From Planctomycetaceae bacterium (GTDB lineage: Bacteria; Planctomycetota; Planctomycetia; Pirellulales; Pirellulaceae): 36,538 bases of DNA. The stretch is from positions 1 through 36,538 of the forward strand of contig PKCN01000073.1 in NCBI GenBank assembly GCA_002862205.1. The letters run 5' to 3'. Positions 15,184-23,096 of the stretch are shown piece by piece. The notes under the pieces were generated by a model. That model was not told the DNA's origin and ran no database searches. It saw only the letters and a program-made list of their open reading frames with translations. The translations under genes were made by a program, and so were the position numbers. Position 1 is the first letter of the stretch, and every line of letters begins with the position of its first letter.

Positions 15184-15426
15184 GTGGCCTCTTCAGGTTT
15201 TCGGCTGCTGTCTCAACACTTCAGTTATTCGTTGTTGGCGTGACACGTCTGGTCCGAGCCGTAGAAAAAGTTCTCAAAGCTGGCAAAACACGTCCAAAAC
15301 CGACGTTTTAGCTGGCAAGCCCAATTGCCCGAAACGCATTCATGCAGCCTTGGCAGGCATCCTGAATGCTCGAAAGGGTGACCAGCCAACTCTGGGAACC
15401 TGATGGCAAGCCTGAGTTCCGGCAAC

Positions 15427-16443
15427 CTAAACCGGCAAACCAATCCGTTGAATACGATGATTGCTACTGTCCAGAATGTGTACCCGATCACGAGAATCCA
15501 CCACGATGCCCCAGGGCTGATTAAGTCGGCCAGGTTCGAATCCAGAACCGCCCCAGCTTGCAATCCAATTGCCATCGGGGTCGAAACGTTGCACACGATC
15601 ATTTTTGTATTCAATGACCAGCAGGCTTCCATCACTCGCAAAGGCGATGTCATAGGGATAGAAAAACTGTCCCTGTAGATTACCTGGCTGACCCCAGATG
15701 TCGATCAACTCCGGTGTCTCGGGAGTGAGATCAAATCGTTGAATTCGATGGTTACAGGAATCCGCAACCCAGAGCACATTGTCTCGGACCACTAAACTTT
15801 GCGGCCTGACAAATTTTCCAGGTGCGGTCCCGTTACCTCCCCACTGTGTCAAAAAATTCCCATCAGGATCAAATTTCTGGATACGATCTGACGCGTTGTA
15901 CTCGCCGACATAAAAACAACCTTCGGAATCACAAGCCGCATCGGTGACAAACGCAAAGTCGCCGGGAAGATGGCCTGCCTTGCCACCAATTTGTTCCTCC
16001 GGACGCAGTGTTCCGTCGAGTGAGTAGGAGAGCATACGGTAATAATGCGTATCAGCGACGAGTAGTCGCCGGTCATCAACCCCCGCCCCTTTGACCTCGG
16101 ATTTTGATTCTGCTTTCAGGCTGTCATTCTTGCTTGACTGGATTGCCAAACCCGTCGGCCTTCCATTCTTTGTTTCAGGAGTACTCCAGAACCTGATAAA
16201 GTTCCCGTCAGTGTCAAATACTTGAATTCGCCCTGTGGTATCAACGATGTACAGTCGATCTTGATCATCAATCGTGATCGCCCTTGGTTTCAGAAAACGT
16301 CCTTCGCTCATTCCCCGTCTCCCCCACACCAAGTCGGGCAGCGGTCCTTGCACGGCAGGGACACATCCAACCGCAGCAACGCTGCCCCATGCGGCAACAG
16401 TTGCCAAATCACACAAGACTTTTCGGCGATTTGGTTGGTTCAT
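15427..16443 (-). CDS. NHL-repeat beta-propeller lipoprotein with Tat-type signal
   Basis: A 338-residue exported protein. From the ATG at 16443 the N-terminus reads MNQPNRRKVLCDL, a twin-arginine-like motif, followed by a hydrophobic stretch and a lipobox ending at Cys27 (AAVGC), so I expect a folded, lipid-anchored envelope protein. The longer frame to 16575 would bury this signal. The rest is six NHL-type blades: RFLKPRAITIDDQDRLYIVD, GRIQVFDTDGNFIRFW, GEYNASDRIQKFDPDGNFL, GKFVRPQSLVV...SCNHRIQRFD, GQFFYPYDIAFASDGSLLV...NDRVQRFDPDGNW and GRLNQPWGIVVDS...NHRIQRIG at the C-terminus. Such propellers bind ligands or proteins, or act as lyases or oxidoreductases, and no catalytic set is identifiable. 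It is divergent from the Sua5 operon across 426 bp. Confidence 0.88.
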   Translation of the reverse strand: MNQPNRRKVLCDLATVAAWGSVAAVGCVPAVQGPLPDLVWGRRGMSEGRFLKPRAITIDDQDRLYIVDTTGRIQVFDTDGNFIRFWSTPETKNGRPTGLAIQSSKNDSLKAESKSEVKGAGVDDRRLLVADTHYYRMLSYSLDGTLRPEEQIGGKAGHLPGDFAFVTDAACDSEGCFYVGEYNASDRIQKFDPDGNFLTQWGGNGTAPGKFVRPQSLVVRDNVLWVADSCNHRIQRFDLTPETPELIDIWGQPGNLQGQFFYPYDIAFASDGSLLVIEYKNDRVQRFDPDGNWIASWGGSGFEPGRLNQPWGIVVDSRDRVHILDSSNHRIQRIGLPV

Positions 16444-16869
16444 GAATTGAAGCGTTGGGTGACTTGTGAAGACATTTCCAGAACTCCTACAATGACGCTC
16501 ACGGAAATAGTGACCGCCGCACCTGAGTATAGCCGGTAATTGCAAATTTCGCGTGGAGGCCCAAAAGGGGATCACGTGGAGATGCAGCAGTCACCCACAA
16601 CTGGCACGATTGGCTGGCAGCTTTTACGAGTACGCGAATCAGGGGCAGTTTCAAAGAGTCTTGATTTTGCAAATTCGTGGTACCTGCCGAGTTTGATGCC
16701 CAACCAACACACGGATACCTGATCCTGACATGCCCGGACATCTGCACCCCGTTGAGCCTGCGATGCTCCGCAAGAAACGTCAGGAAAATTTCGACATTGA
16801 GCGCAAAACCCAGATACAACTCCTCCACATGGCCCCTCTTTTCCAGGCCATTCCCTCTGTGATCCCATC
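16444..16869. other. 426-bp divergent intergenic region
   Basis: This region separates the NHL lipoprotein gene (minus strand) from the Sua5-rpiB-holB operon (plus strand). Both promoters should lie here. I see no riboswitch-like structure, tRNA or convincing small gene; the short open frames have no recognisable motif. Confidence 0.4.
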
Positions 16870-18006
16870 ATGCTGAAAACACTCGACCTACGCGCGACAG
16901 ATGATCCACGAGACATCATTCATCGCACAGTACAAGCATTGGTGGAGGGGCAGGTGGTTGGCGTTCCCACGGACACCGTCTACGGGCTTGCCGTGGATGC
17001 TCTATCAGAGACAGCGATCGAAGAGCTTTTCCGGCTAAAGGGTCGTCAAGTCGATATTCCATTGGCAATTTCGGTTGGAAGCCGCGAATCAGCTGAAGAC
17101 TTTTTGTGTAAATCCTCACCTTTGGTCAGGCGTCTGAGTTATCGATGCTGGCCAGGCCCCCTGACATTGGTTGCGCCCTGTGATTCTCCAACCTCAGCGG
17201 TGACCCAACTACCGGAGTCTGTTCGCAGGCGGATCACTGGAGATTTTGGATGCGTTGGATTTCGGGTCGTCGACCACCGTGTTCTCGCACATATTCATCG
17301 TTTTTTGTCGGGTCCGCTGGTATTGACCAGCGCCAACGCCAGCGGACAAAGTCCTCCCACCACTGCCGAAGGGGTCGCCGACCAGTTCACCGATTCTTTA
17401 CCACTGCTGCTCGATGACGGGCCAACCCGTTATGGTGGGGCCTCAACGGTTGCCCGAGTTCAGGGAAACCGGCTGGAAATACTACGCGAAGGCGCCATCG
17501 AGCGTGCTGCCATGAACCAATTTGTAAAACCCGTGATTGTCATTGTCTGCACTGGCAATACATGCCGTAGTCCGATGGCAGAAACCCTGCTTCGGGAACA
17601 GATACGTCAGAAGCTGGGCAGTGAGGATAAGGTGCGAGTTCTCTCAGCGGGAGTTGCAGCGGGTGCAGGCAGCGGCGCAAGTCCGCAAGCGGTGGAGGTG
17701 ATGGGTTCACGGGATCTTGACCTGACGGGGCACAGCAGCCGTCCTCTGGATGATGCGGTGATGAATGTCGCTGACCTGATTTTGACGATGACCCGAGGTC
17801 ATCGAGCCGCGATCCTTGCCGCATGGCCGAACATGGAAGACCGTGTCCACACCCTCAGAAGAGATGGTGGCGACATCACGGATCCCGTCGGGATGCCCGT
17901 CGAAGTCTACCAATCTTGCTCGGAGCAGATCGATCAGGAGTTGTCAGCATGGCTGGAAGCTCTGGGCGATGATTTTTTCCCTATCAACGCCTCAAGTAAC
18001 GAGTGA
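16870..18006 (+). CDS. Fusion of Sua5/YrdC threonylcarbamoyl-AMP synthase and a YwlE-type low-molecular-weight phosphatase
   Basis: A 378-residue two-domain protein. Residues 1-212 are a Sua5/YrdC domain, which makes threonylcarbamoyl-AMP from threonine, bicarbonate and ATP for the t6A37 tRNA modification: GVPTDTVYGLAVDA (31-44), LKGRQVDIPLAISVGS (56-71), WPGPLTLV (94-101), GFRVVDHRVL (130-139), LTSANASGQ (152-160) and GGASTVARV (189-197). Residues 220-368 are a low-molecular-weight phosphatase: VCTGNTCRSPMAE (226-238) holds the CX5R loop with Cys227 and Arg233, and DITDPVG (335-341) the general-acid Asp338. The loop reads CTGNTCRS as in Bacillus YwlE, where the Thr favours phosphoarginine; tyrosine phosphatases usually have a larger hydrophobic residue there. 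rpiB follows eight bases after the stop. The phosphoarginine assignment is inference from this signature. Confidence 0.92.
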   Translation: MLKTLDLRATDDPRDIIHRTVQALVEGQVVGVPTDTVYGLAVDALSETAIEELFRLKGRQVDIPLAISVGSRESAEDFLCKSSPLVRRLSYRCWPGPLTLVAPCDSPTSAVTQLPESVRRRITGDFGCVGFRVVDHRVLAHIHRFLSGPLVLTSANASGQSPPTTAEGVADQFTDSLPLLLDDGPTRYGGASTVARVQGNRLEILREGAIERAAMNQFVKPVIVIVCTGNTCRSPMAETLLREQIRQKLGSEDKVRVLSAGVAAGAGSGASPQAVEVMGSRDLDLTGHSSRPLDDAVMNVADLILTMTRGHRAAILAAWPNMEDRVHTLRRDGGDITDPVGMPVEVYQSCSEQIDQELSAWLEALGDDFFPINASSNE

Positions 18007-18014
18007 GGTCAAAG

Positions 18015-18521
18015 ATGCTGAAAGTAACGATTGCAAGTGACCACCGTGGAGTACACATCAAAGACCGGCTCATTCAAGCTCTCCAAGCTCATGAATTCAC
18101 GGTTAGCGATGAAGGAACGGATTCTGAGAAATCCGTCGACTACCCTGATTACGCCCAGCAGGTTGCCAGAAAAGTCAGCAGCGGCGAAGCGGATCGCGGC
18201 ATCCTGATTTGCGGAACCGGGATCGGCATGGCCATCACAGCAAATAAATTTCCCCGCGTCCGGGCTGCGTCATGCTATGACGAAGTGATGGTCGAAATGA
18301 GTCGTCGGCACAATGATGTCAACATACTTTGTCTCCCTGGAGACATGATTGGCGATCGAACAATCGACGAATTGGTGCTGATGTGGCTCAATACCAAGTT
18401 TGATGGTGGACGCCATGCGGACCGGGTAAAGAAAATTTCCGAAATTGAATCGCACTCATGTAATGAACCTGACAAGGATAAGATTTCGCTTGATCCCTCC
18501 GCATCATCGCTCGACCCGTGA
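18015..18521 (+). CDS. rpiB: Ribose-5-phosphate isomerase B
   Basis: Interconverts ribose 5-phosphate and ribulose 5-phosphate in the pentose-phosphate pathway (LacAB/RpiB family). From the ATG at 18015 the product is 168 residues: MLKVTIASDHRG with the catalytic-site Asp9 and His10, VDYPDYA (41-47), ILICGTGIGMAITANK (63-78) with the catalytic Cys66 and the anion-hole glycines, RRHNDVNILCLPG (97-109), and a 25-residue hydrophilic tail beyond the usual ~145-150. A gagg ribosome binding site six bases upstream supports this start over the GTG at 18003. It is co-transcribed with the Sua5 fusion upstream, and its TGA overlaps the holB ATG by one base. Confidence 0.95.
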   Translation: MLKVTIASDHRGVHIKDRLIQALQAHEFTVSDEGTDSEKSVDYPDYAQQVARKVSSGEADRGILICGTGIGMAITANKFPRVRAASCYDEVMVEMSRRHNDVNILCLPGDMIGDRTIDELVLMWLNTKFDGGRHADRVKKISEIESHSCNEPDKDKISLDPSASSLDP

Positions 18522-19588
18522 TGAGTCAATCCAACACTGAAAAAACAGCTACTCCCGAACCAAAGTCCGTGACCGGACAATGGTCCGATTTGATCGGCCA
18601 CGAGCAAATACGAGACTGGTTTGCCACCGCAATTGAACAAGGACGGTTTGGTGGAAGCATGCTTTTTGTTGGCCCCCCGGGTTCCGGCAAACGAACGGCA
18701 GCGAAACTTCTAGCCAAAACTCTGCTGTGCGAAAGGGTCCCCCCAGCAAGCATGTCGCCCTGCGGAATTTGCAATTCATGTATTCAGGTTGAGGCAGATA
18801 CCCACATCGATTTGATTCGAGTGAGAAAACCCGACAACAAGTCGTTCATTCCGCTGGAACTATTGATTGGCGAACGCGATGCCAGAATGCAGGAAGGATT
18901 CTGTCACGACATCCAACTCAAACCACTCATTGGCAAACGAAAAATCGCCATTTTGGAAGACGGCGATTTCCTGCATGAGGCGGGGGCAAACTGCCTATTA
19001 AAAACACTCGAAGAACCTCCTGCTAATGCTGTCGTTCTGATCATTGGCACGGTAGAACAGCAACAACTTCCGACAATTCGATCTCGATGTCGCATCATCC
19101 GATTCGCGTTAAACAACGAGAATGCCAAACGCTTGCTGCGTGAAGTACATCAGATCGACGCCACTGACGAGCGTTTGAGTGAGGCAATCGAAATTGCAGG
19201 TGGCAACATGCATACCGCTCGAAGGTTACTCGACTCGGAAACCAATGAATTTCGCGACAAGTTGATCAACCTGCTTCTGGCTCAACATCCTGACCCCGTA
19301 AAAATCAGTCGCATCTTGACTGAACAGATTACTGCGGTCGGGAAGGACCCCAAGAAGCGACGTCATGCCTTGCGAGACGCACTTGCGATCGCAGTACAGC
19401 ATTTCCGCCGCAACTTGCGATCTGCTGCCTACAGCGAAAATTTCGACGCCGGACTGATGCCCCGACTTGACCGTTCTGTCAGAGCGATTCAAGAACTTGA
19501 TCGTAACGCGAATCAGTCAACACTCATCGAGTGTTACGCCGCCGACATCGCTGCCGGGATCACTGGCGAGCGGGGGGGAATCGGATGA
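18521..19588 (+). CDS. holB: DNA polymerase III delta-prime subunit (clamp loader)
   Basis: Part of the clamp-loader complex that opens the beta clamp and places it on primed DNA. The 355-residue AAA+ protein has SDLIGHEQIRDWF (22-34), a complete Walker A GPPGSGKRT (51-59), a four-cysteine zinc module (Cys70, 81, 84 and 87: CGICNSC), KRKIAILEDGDFLHEAGANCLLKTLEEPP as the Walker B/sensor region, and the SRC motif IRSRCR that supplies the arginine finger. E. coli delta-prime lacks an intact P-loop, whereas this one keeps it. The start ATG overlaps the rpiB stop (tgatg), a sign of translational coupling; a GTG three bases earlier is the alternative. It is the last gene of the Sua5-rpiB-holB operon, and its convergent neighbour begins 43 bp later. 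Confidence 0.9.
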   Translation: MSQSNTEKTATPEPKSVTGQWSDLIGHEQIRDWFATAIEQGRFGGSMLFVGPPGSGKRTAAKLLAKTLLCERVPPASMSPCGICNSCIQVEADTHIDLIRVRKPDNKSFIPLELLIGERDARMQEGFCHDIQLKPLIGKRKIAILEDGDFLHEAGANCLLKTLEEPPANAVVLIIGTVEQQQLPTIRSRCRIIRFALNNENAKRLLREVHQIDATDERLSEAIEIAGGNMHTARRLLDSETNEFRDKLINLLLAQHPDPVKISRILTEQITAVGKDPKKRRHALRDALAIAVQHFRRNLRSAAYSENFDAGLMPRLDRSVRAIQELDRNANQSTLIECYAADIAAGITGERGGIG

Positions 19589-19631
19589 GAGAAGTCCTGA
19601 TCGGCTGCTAATCAGCGTGATCCGATACAGC

Positions 19632-21212
19632 CTAGAGTGGAAATTCATCCACTTTTTCATAAAGCGGCATGTATCGGTAATAGACTTCAAGCGTCATCGC
19701 ACACATTGCTGTCGTGTAAAGACGCCCACCAATATCACCCCACGGATCTGCGAAATGCCAACTGCCCGCCTCGTGGCCTTTTGTTGCCTGGGTGCGGACA
19801 AGATGGTCTCGTAGTTTGCTGTTCCACTTTTCCCATGCATGGTGCCGACTATGGTGCAGTGCGAGAGTAGCGTAGTAGTCATGATACACGTTACTAAGTT
19901 TTGGGCCACGATTGGCCAAATCTGTCAGTGCGTTATAAAACGGGGTGTACTCGGTTGACTGGCCCAAATAGAGCATCAGTGCCAAGCCGATTGCCGTCGT
20001 CGTTTCTTCACCCGGTGGCCCCTTGTACCCGAACCAGAAGTCACCATCTTTGCAGGTGGAAAGTACGAACGCTTTGGCGTCTGCAAGAGTATTGGTGTGA
20101 ATGTCCACACGATTTTTCTTCGCAGCAACCAACGACAACACCTGCCAAGCACTGAGGGTCATGTCACCTGGACTTCCAGGCACGTATCCCCATGAACCAT
20201 TCTCGTGCTGGGCATTGCAAGTGAAGGAAGCGCCTCGTGAAACAAGGCGATGCAGATCAGCGTCACCTGACTGTTCCCGCGAGGTCATTGCCAATGCTTC
20301 ACTCATAGCCATCACGGCAATCCCGTGGCCATACATGCTTCCCTGCTGCCAGTCGAGCCCTGAACCAGCTTCGCCTGCAATGTCTCGTAAAAAATAGATA
20401 CCACGGCGAACCGTTTCCCGGTAAGGCCCGTCGTGATGGTGCGTATGCCCAGCACCAAGGAAAGCCAATAAGGCAAGCCCCGTTGCCCCCGTCGATGGGG
20501 TCGGAGACTCGCTCCCTTTTTTCTTTGTGTGGCGACATGCACCGTTGCAAGGGTCGAGTTCAAGATTGAAAGACCAACTGCCATTATCCCGCTGGTGAGC
20601 AGCCAACCAGGCAAGAGCAGCCTCAACAGCCTGTTCACTTTCTCGCGTCGCCCCGTACTTTGCACCATATTCAAGTCGCCCGTCAGGTGTGCGTCTGGCA
20701 AGACCACCACCACTGGGCAAACGCACGAGCGACTCCACTCTCGCGCTCTCATCACCCGTTAACAACTGCTGCATTTCGCTGGAGACCGCTTCGATCTTGT
20801 CTTCCTTGACCTTGAATGAAGTCGTTGCCGAAGTGGCAGAGATTTCGATCGACACCGCAACCGGTTGATCCAGCGCCGCGTTGCCGTCAAATCGCTGTTC
20901 ATCCTCCGCATCCAAGGTTTCTAAAATCAAAACTGAATCACTCGGACCCTGCCGGGCAGTCAACTGATTCACACGCCCACTGGCTTTGGGCAAGCTAAAG
21001 AAGGCGAGCAGCAACAAAGCCGTCGTATGGACAATGGTGCTTATTAGAAGTGCTGGCAAACGCTCATCTTCACTCACTCGGGGTCGCGCTGGCGGGCACT
21101 CATCCTCATCTGCCCTTACCATCACAGTCGGCACAACGCGAACCCCTGCCGAAACTCTCGGCGGAACGTTCAGGCGTGGCGGCGCTGGCTTAGGGATGGT
21201 GATTCCGGTCAT
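19632..21212 (-). CDS. Membrane-anchored protein with squalene-cyclase/prenyltransferase-type repeats
   Basis: A 526-residue protein. The ATG at 21212 (MTGITIPKPAPPRL) is chosen over 21287 because the extra residues look non-coding. Layout: ~50 residues of Pro/Arg-rich cytoplasmic N-terminus, one transmembrane helix (LPALLISTIVHTTALLLLAFFSL, about 53-75), a Ser/Thr/Asp-rich linker to about 180, and then an alpha/alpha-toroid domain with repeats such as AVEAALAWLAAHQRDNGSWSF, ATGLALLAFLGAGHTHHHDG, GHGIAVMAMSEALAM, ASFTCNAQHENGSWGY, TTTAIGLALMLYLGQS and YTTAMCAMTLEVYYRYMP. The QxxxGSW signature is that of squalene-cyclase repeats. The catalytic DXDD motif of class II cyclases is not seen, so cyclisation is doubtful. 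A periplasmic binding or scaffold role is likelier, but unproven. Confidence 0.85.
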   Translation of the reverse strand: MTGITIPKPAPPRLNVPPRVSAGVRVVPTVMVRADEDECPPARPRVSEDERLPALLISTIVHTTALLLLAFFSLPKASGRVNQLTARQGPSDSVLILETLDAEDEQRFDGNAALDQPVAVSIEISATSATTSFKVKEDKIEAVSSEMQQLLTGDESARVESLVRLPSGGGLARRTPDGRLEYGAKYGATRESEQAVEAALAWLAAHQRDNGSWSFNLELDPCNGACRHTKKKGSESPTPSTGATGLALLAFLGAGHTHHHDGPYRETVRRGIYFLRDIAGEAGSGLDWQQGSMYGHGIAVMAMSEALAMTSREQSGDADLHRLVSRGASFTCNAQHENGSWGYVPGSPGDMTLSAWQVLSLVAAKKNRVDIHTNTLADAKAFVLSTCKDGDFWFGYKGPPGEETTTAIGLALMLYLGQSTEYTPFYNALTDLANRGPKLSNVYHDYYATLALHHSRHHAWEKWNSKLRDHLVRTQATKGHEAGSWHFADPWGDIGGRLYTTAMCAMTLEVYYRYMPLYEKVDEFPL

Positions 21213-21568
21213 ATCTGTTGTGCGACGTGAAGGTGGACCTAACCACACAACTATACACCGCGCCTTCTGCATTGGCCGAAAAAGCAAGATTTGCGGACGT
21301 CAAATACATTCAAACCAGCAGCGTCCAACACTGCCTGCGACACAAATCCCATTGTCAACGAGACCAACAGAGAGCTACCGCCGCTGCTGAGTCAAACCGA
21401 CTCCGCAACTCACGGAGTCACTCAATACCCGAGAGCAGACGTGCTTGCCTGCACCCCCACACCGGCGGCGTTTTCCCAAAATCGCCAGGAGTCTTTGTGG
21501 CGTGCTATTTGTCTTCTATGCACGGACCCCATTTGATCCCTCGGGCAAAAGACCGCTGCACCTGTATC
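21213..21568. other. 356-bp gap with a short inverted repeat
   Basis: It lies between the adenylation/reductase operon's end (21569) and the start of the toroid protein gene, both on the minus strand. gactccg (21399-21405) - caactca - cggagtc (21413-21419) is a perfect 7-bp inverted repeat, possibly a terminator without a T-run for the operon. I see no supported gene in the interval. Confidence 0.45.
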
Positions 21569-23008
21569 TCACGCGTGCGCGGGGACCGGCATATCGGCCA
21601 CTTGGTAAGCCCTCGAACGGTAAAGGAAATCGATCAGATTACCCTCGTGAGGCTGCAACCAATTGAGGCGGTTGGTCGGGATCGGTCCGATGTTGACCCG
21701 ATCGATATCAACCGATGAGCCAGCAGCATGGATCAACTTGGGATCCTGAGTGAGAACCGTACCGACGAGCGTTGACCCAATTCGTTTGAGCATCTGATCC
21801 TGAGGGCATTCCACAACGCTTACAAACGGGAACATGTACTCCTTGGATGCAACCTGTCGGTCAGGTGAGTCAGCGTGTACCACCATCGGTCGCAAGTAAG
21901 CACAGTGCTCTCTCTCAACCAGCTTCTCGCCAAAGTCGGCGGTCATGTCTTCGACCCCACTCTCCGCCAAATCCTGCTGCACCATGGCATAAGTTCCATT
22001 CGCCATCGCTGGAACCGTGAACGCCGCCAGTTGTGCGTCAGGGTCGGACGGAGGTAACACATCAACCGTTCCAATTTTTTCGGCGATCGCTGCTGCGATC
22101 TCTCGAGTGTGTCGACTCGCCCAAATGCCACTGCAGTTGATACAGCTGCGTCCCGAATTGCTAAGCACGCTTTCGACGAGTAAATCAAGATAATTTTCCC
22201 AATCGTCGACGACATCGTCTCCGATCAGCACCTTTGAAAACCCAGGCCCATGGGCCTGAACGCGGGGATTACCTTCGTGCTGCGCCACCGTCTGCGCGCT
22301 ACCGAAGATCATACTACGAGGCGTTTTGGTCATGATTGCCCCACCGGCATCATGCCCACCTGGATACAACCCAAACGCTTCAGCTGGAATACCAGCCTCA
22401 ATGAACGCCGAAACCATCCGATAAGGTGTCCAGGGTTCTTGGGATCCCGGCTTCAATGCCAATCCGACCTGCAGCGGAATTGCGGGCAGCCAGAGTGTAT
22501 GGACGCCCGGTGAGTTATTCGGCAGCACCGCCCCCAGCACAGGCGTTTGAGACTGGTAACTTACAATCACACCTCGACCTTCCTCACCGTAGCCTCTTGA
22601 AAAAATCGACAAATCAAGTCCACGTGTCAAACAGTTCAAAATCTGGTCGATGTTACTCAACACGAAACTGTTCTTGGCCATATTCGACCGGCACATGTGT
22701 TCAGGCAACCCAGTGCTGGCTGATTGCTGATGCACGAATTGGTCGACCGACTGCAGGGAATCACCCACCGAGAGATCTGCCGATTCGAACAGGACAGCTG
22801 CCCTTTTGCAGCGTTCCACCAGATCTTCCGCCGAGAACTGAAGCAAAGCTTCTCTCGCTTTGTGCGCCTTCCGCATATCTCGCCCAACAATGCCACCGCC
22901 CACGTTACCCACCCGGGCAATGGGTTCACCGGTGTCAAAATGAACAACATCTGTAAAATCAAGGGACTCGTAGGGTTTTCCCCAACGCAAAGGACTGAGC
23001 GTGATCAT
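21569..23008 (-). CDS. Aldehyde-dehydrogenase-fold reductase (LuxC-like, acyl reductase candidate)
   Basis: A 479-residue member of the NAD(P)-dependent aldehyde dehydrogenase superfamily. LGAVLPNNSPGVHTLWLPA (about 158-176) and LALKPGSQEPWTP (183-195) form the cofactor region, FIEAGIPAEAFGLYPGG (202-218) follows, and NSGRSCINCSG (284-294) holds the active-site Cys (289, with a second Cys at 292). YMFPFVSVVE (398-407) and TVLTQDP are also typical. The gene is second in an operon with an acyl-adenylating enzyme, so it probably reduces an activated acyl group to an aldehyde, as LuxC does with LuxE; the substrate is unknown. The frame extends to 23077 and the extra 23 residues (MILLAFLLPVPSVFIA) look like a signal peptide, but the family is cytoplasmic and the ATG at 23008 fits the fold. 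If 23077 is used, the gap to the upstream gene is only 19 bp. Confidence 0.8.
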   Translation of the reverse strand: MITLSPLRWGKPYESLDFTDVVHFDTGEPIARVGNVGGGIVGRDMRKAHKAREALLQFSAEDLVERCKRAAVLFESADLSVGDSLQSVDQFVHQQSASTGLPEHMCRSNMAKNSFVLSNIDQILNCLTRGLDLSIFSRGYGEEGRGVIVSYQSQTPVLGAVLPNNSPGVHTLWLPAIPLQVGLALKPGSQEPWTPYRMVSAFIEAGIPAEAFGLYPGGHDAGGAIMTKTPRSMIFGSAQTVAQHEGNPRVQAHGPGFSKVLIGDDVVDDWENYLDLLVESVLSNSGRSCINCSGIWASRHTREIAAAIAEKIGTVDVLPPSDPDAQLAAFTVPAMANGTYAMVQQDLAESGVEDMTADFGEKLVEREHCAYLRPMVVHADSPDRQVASKEYMFPFVSVVECPQDQMLKRIGSTLVGTVLTQDPKLIHAAGSSVDIDRVNIGPIPTNRLNWLQPHEGNLIDFLYRSRAYQVADMPVPAHA

Positions 23009-23096
23009 ATCTGCAATAAAAACTGATGGGACGGGAAGTAAAAAGGCAAGCAATATCATGAATCGGCAGTTCGCCAATTCTCAGTAGCCGGAGTGA

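Noticed and set aside
15533-15543. ggttcgaatcc resembling a tRNA T-arm
   Set aside because: It lies inside the NHL-repeat coding sequence, and there are no acceptor, D or anticodon stems around it.
16444-16869. Riboswitch or T-box ahead of the Sua5 operon
   Set aside because: No conserved core sequence or long hairpin series could be found in the region.
21399-21419. Classical rho-independent terminator for the reductase operon
   Set aside because: The stem is only 7 bp and lacks a T-run, so I list it only as an inverted repeat.
22939-23077. Signal peptide on the ALDH-fold reductase
   Set aside because: The hydrophobic start only exists if translation begins at 23077. The ATG at 23008 fits the cytoplasmic family, and the upstream part is probably spacer.
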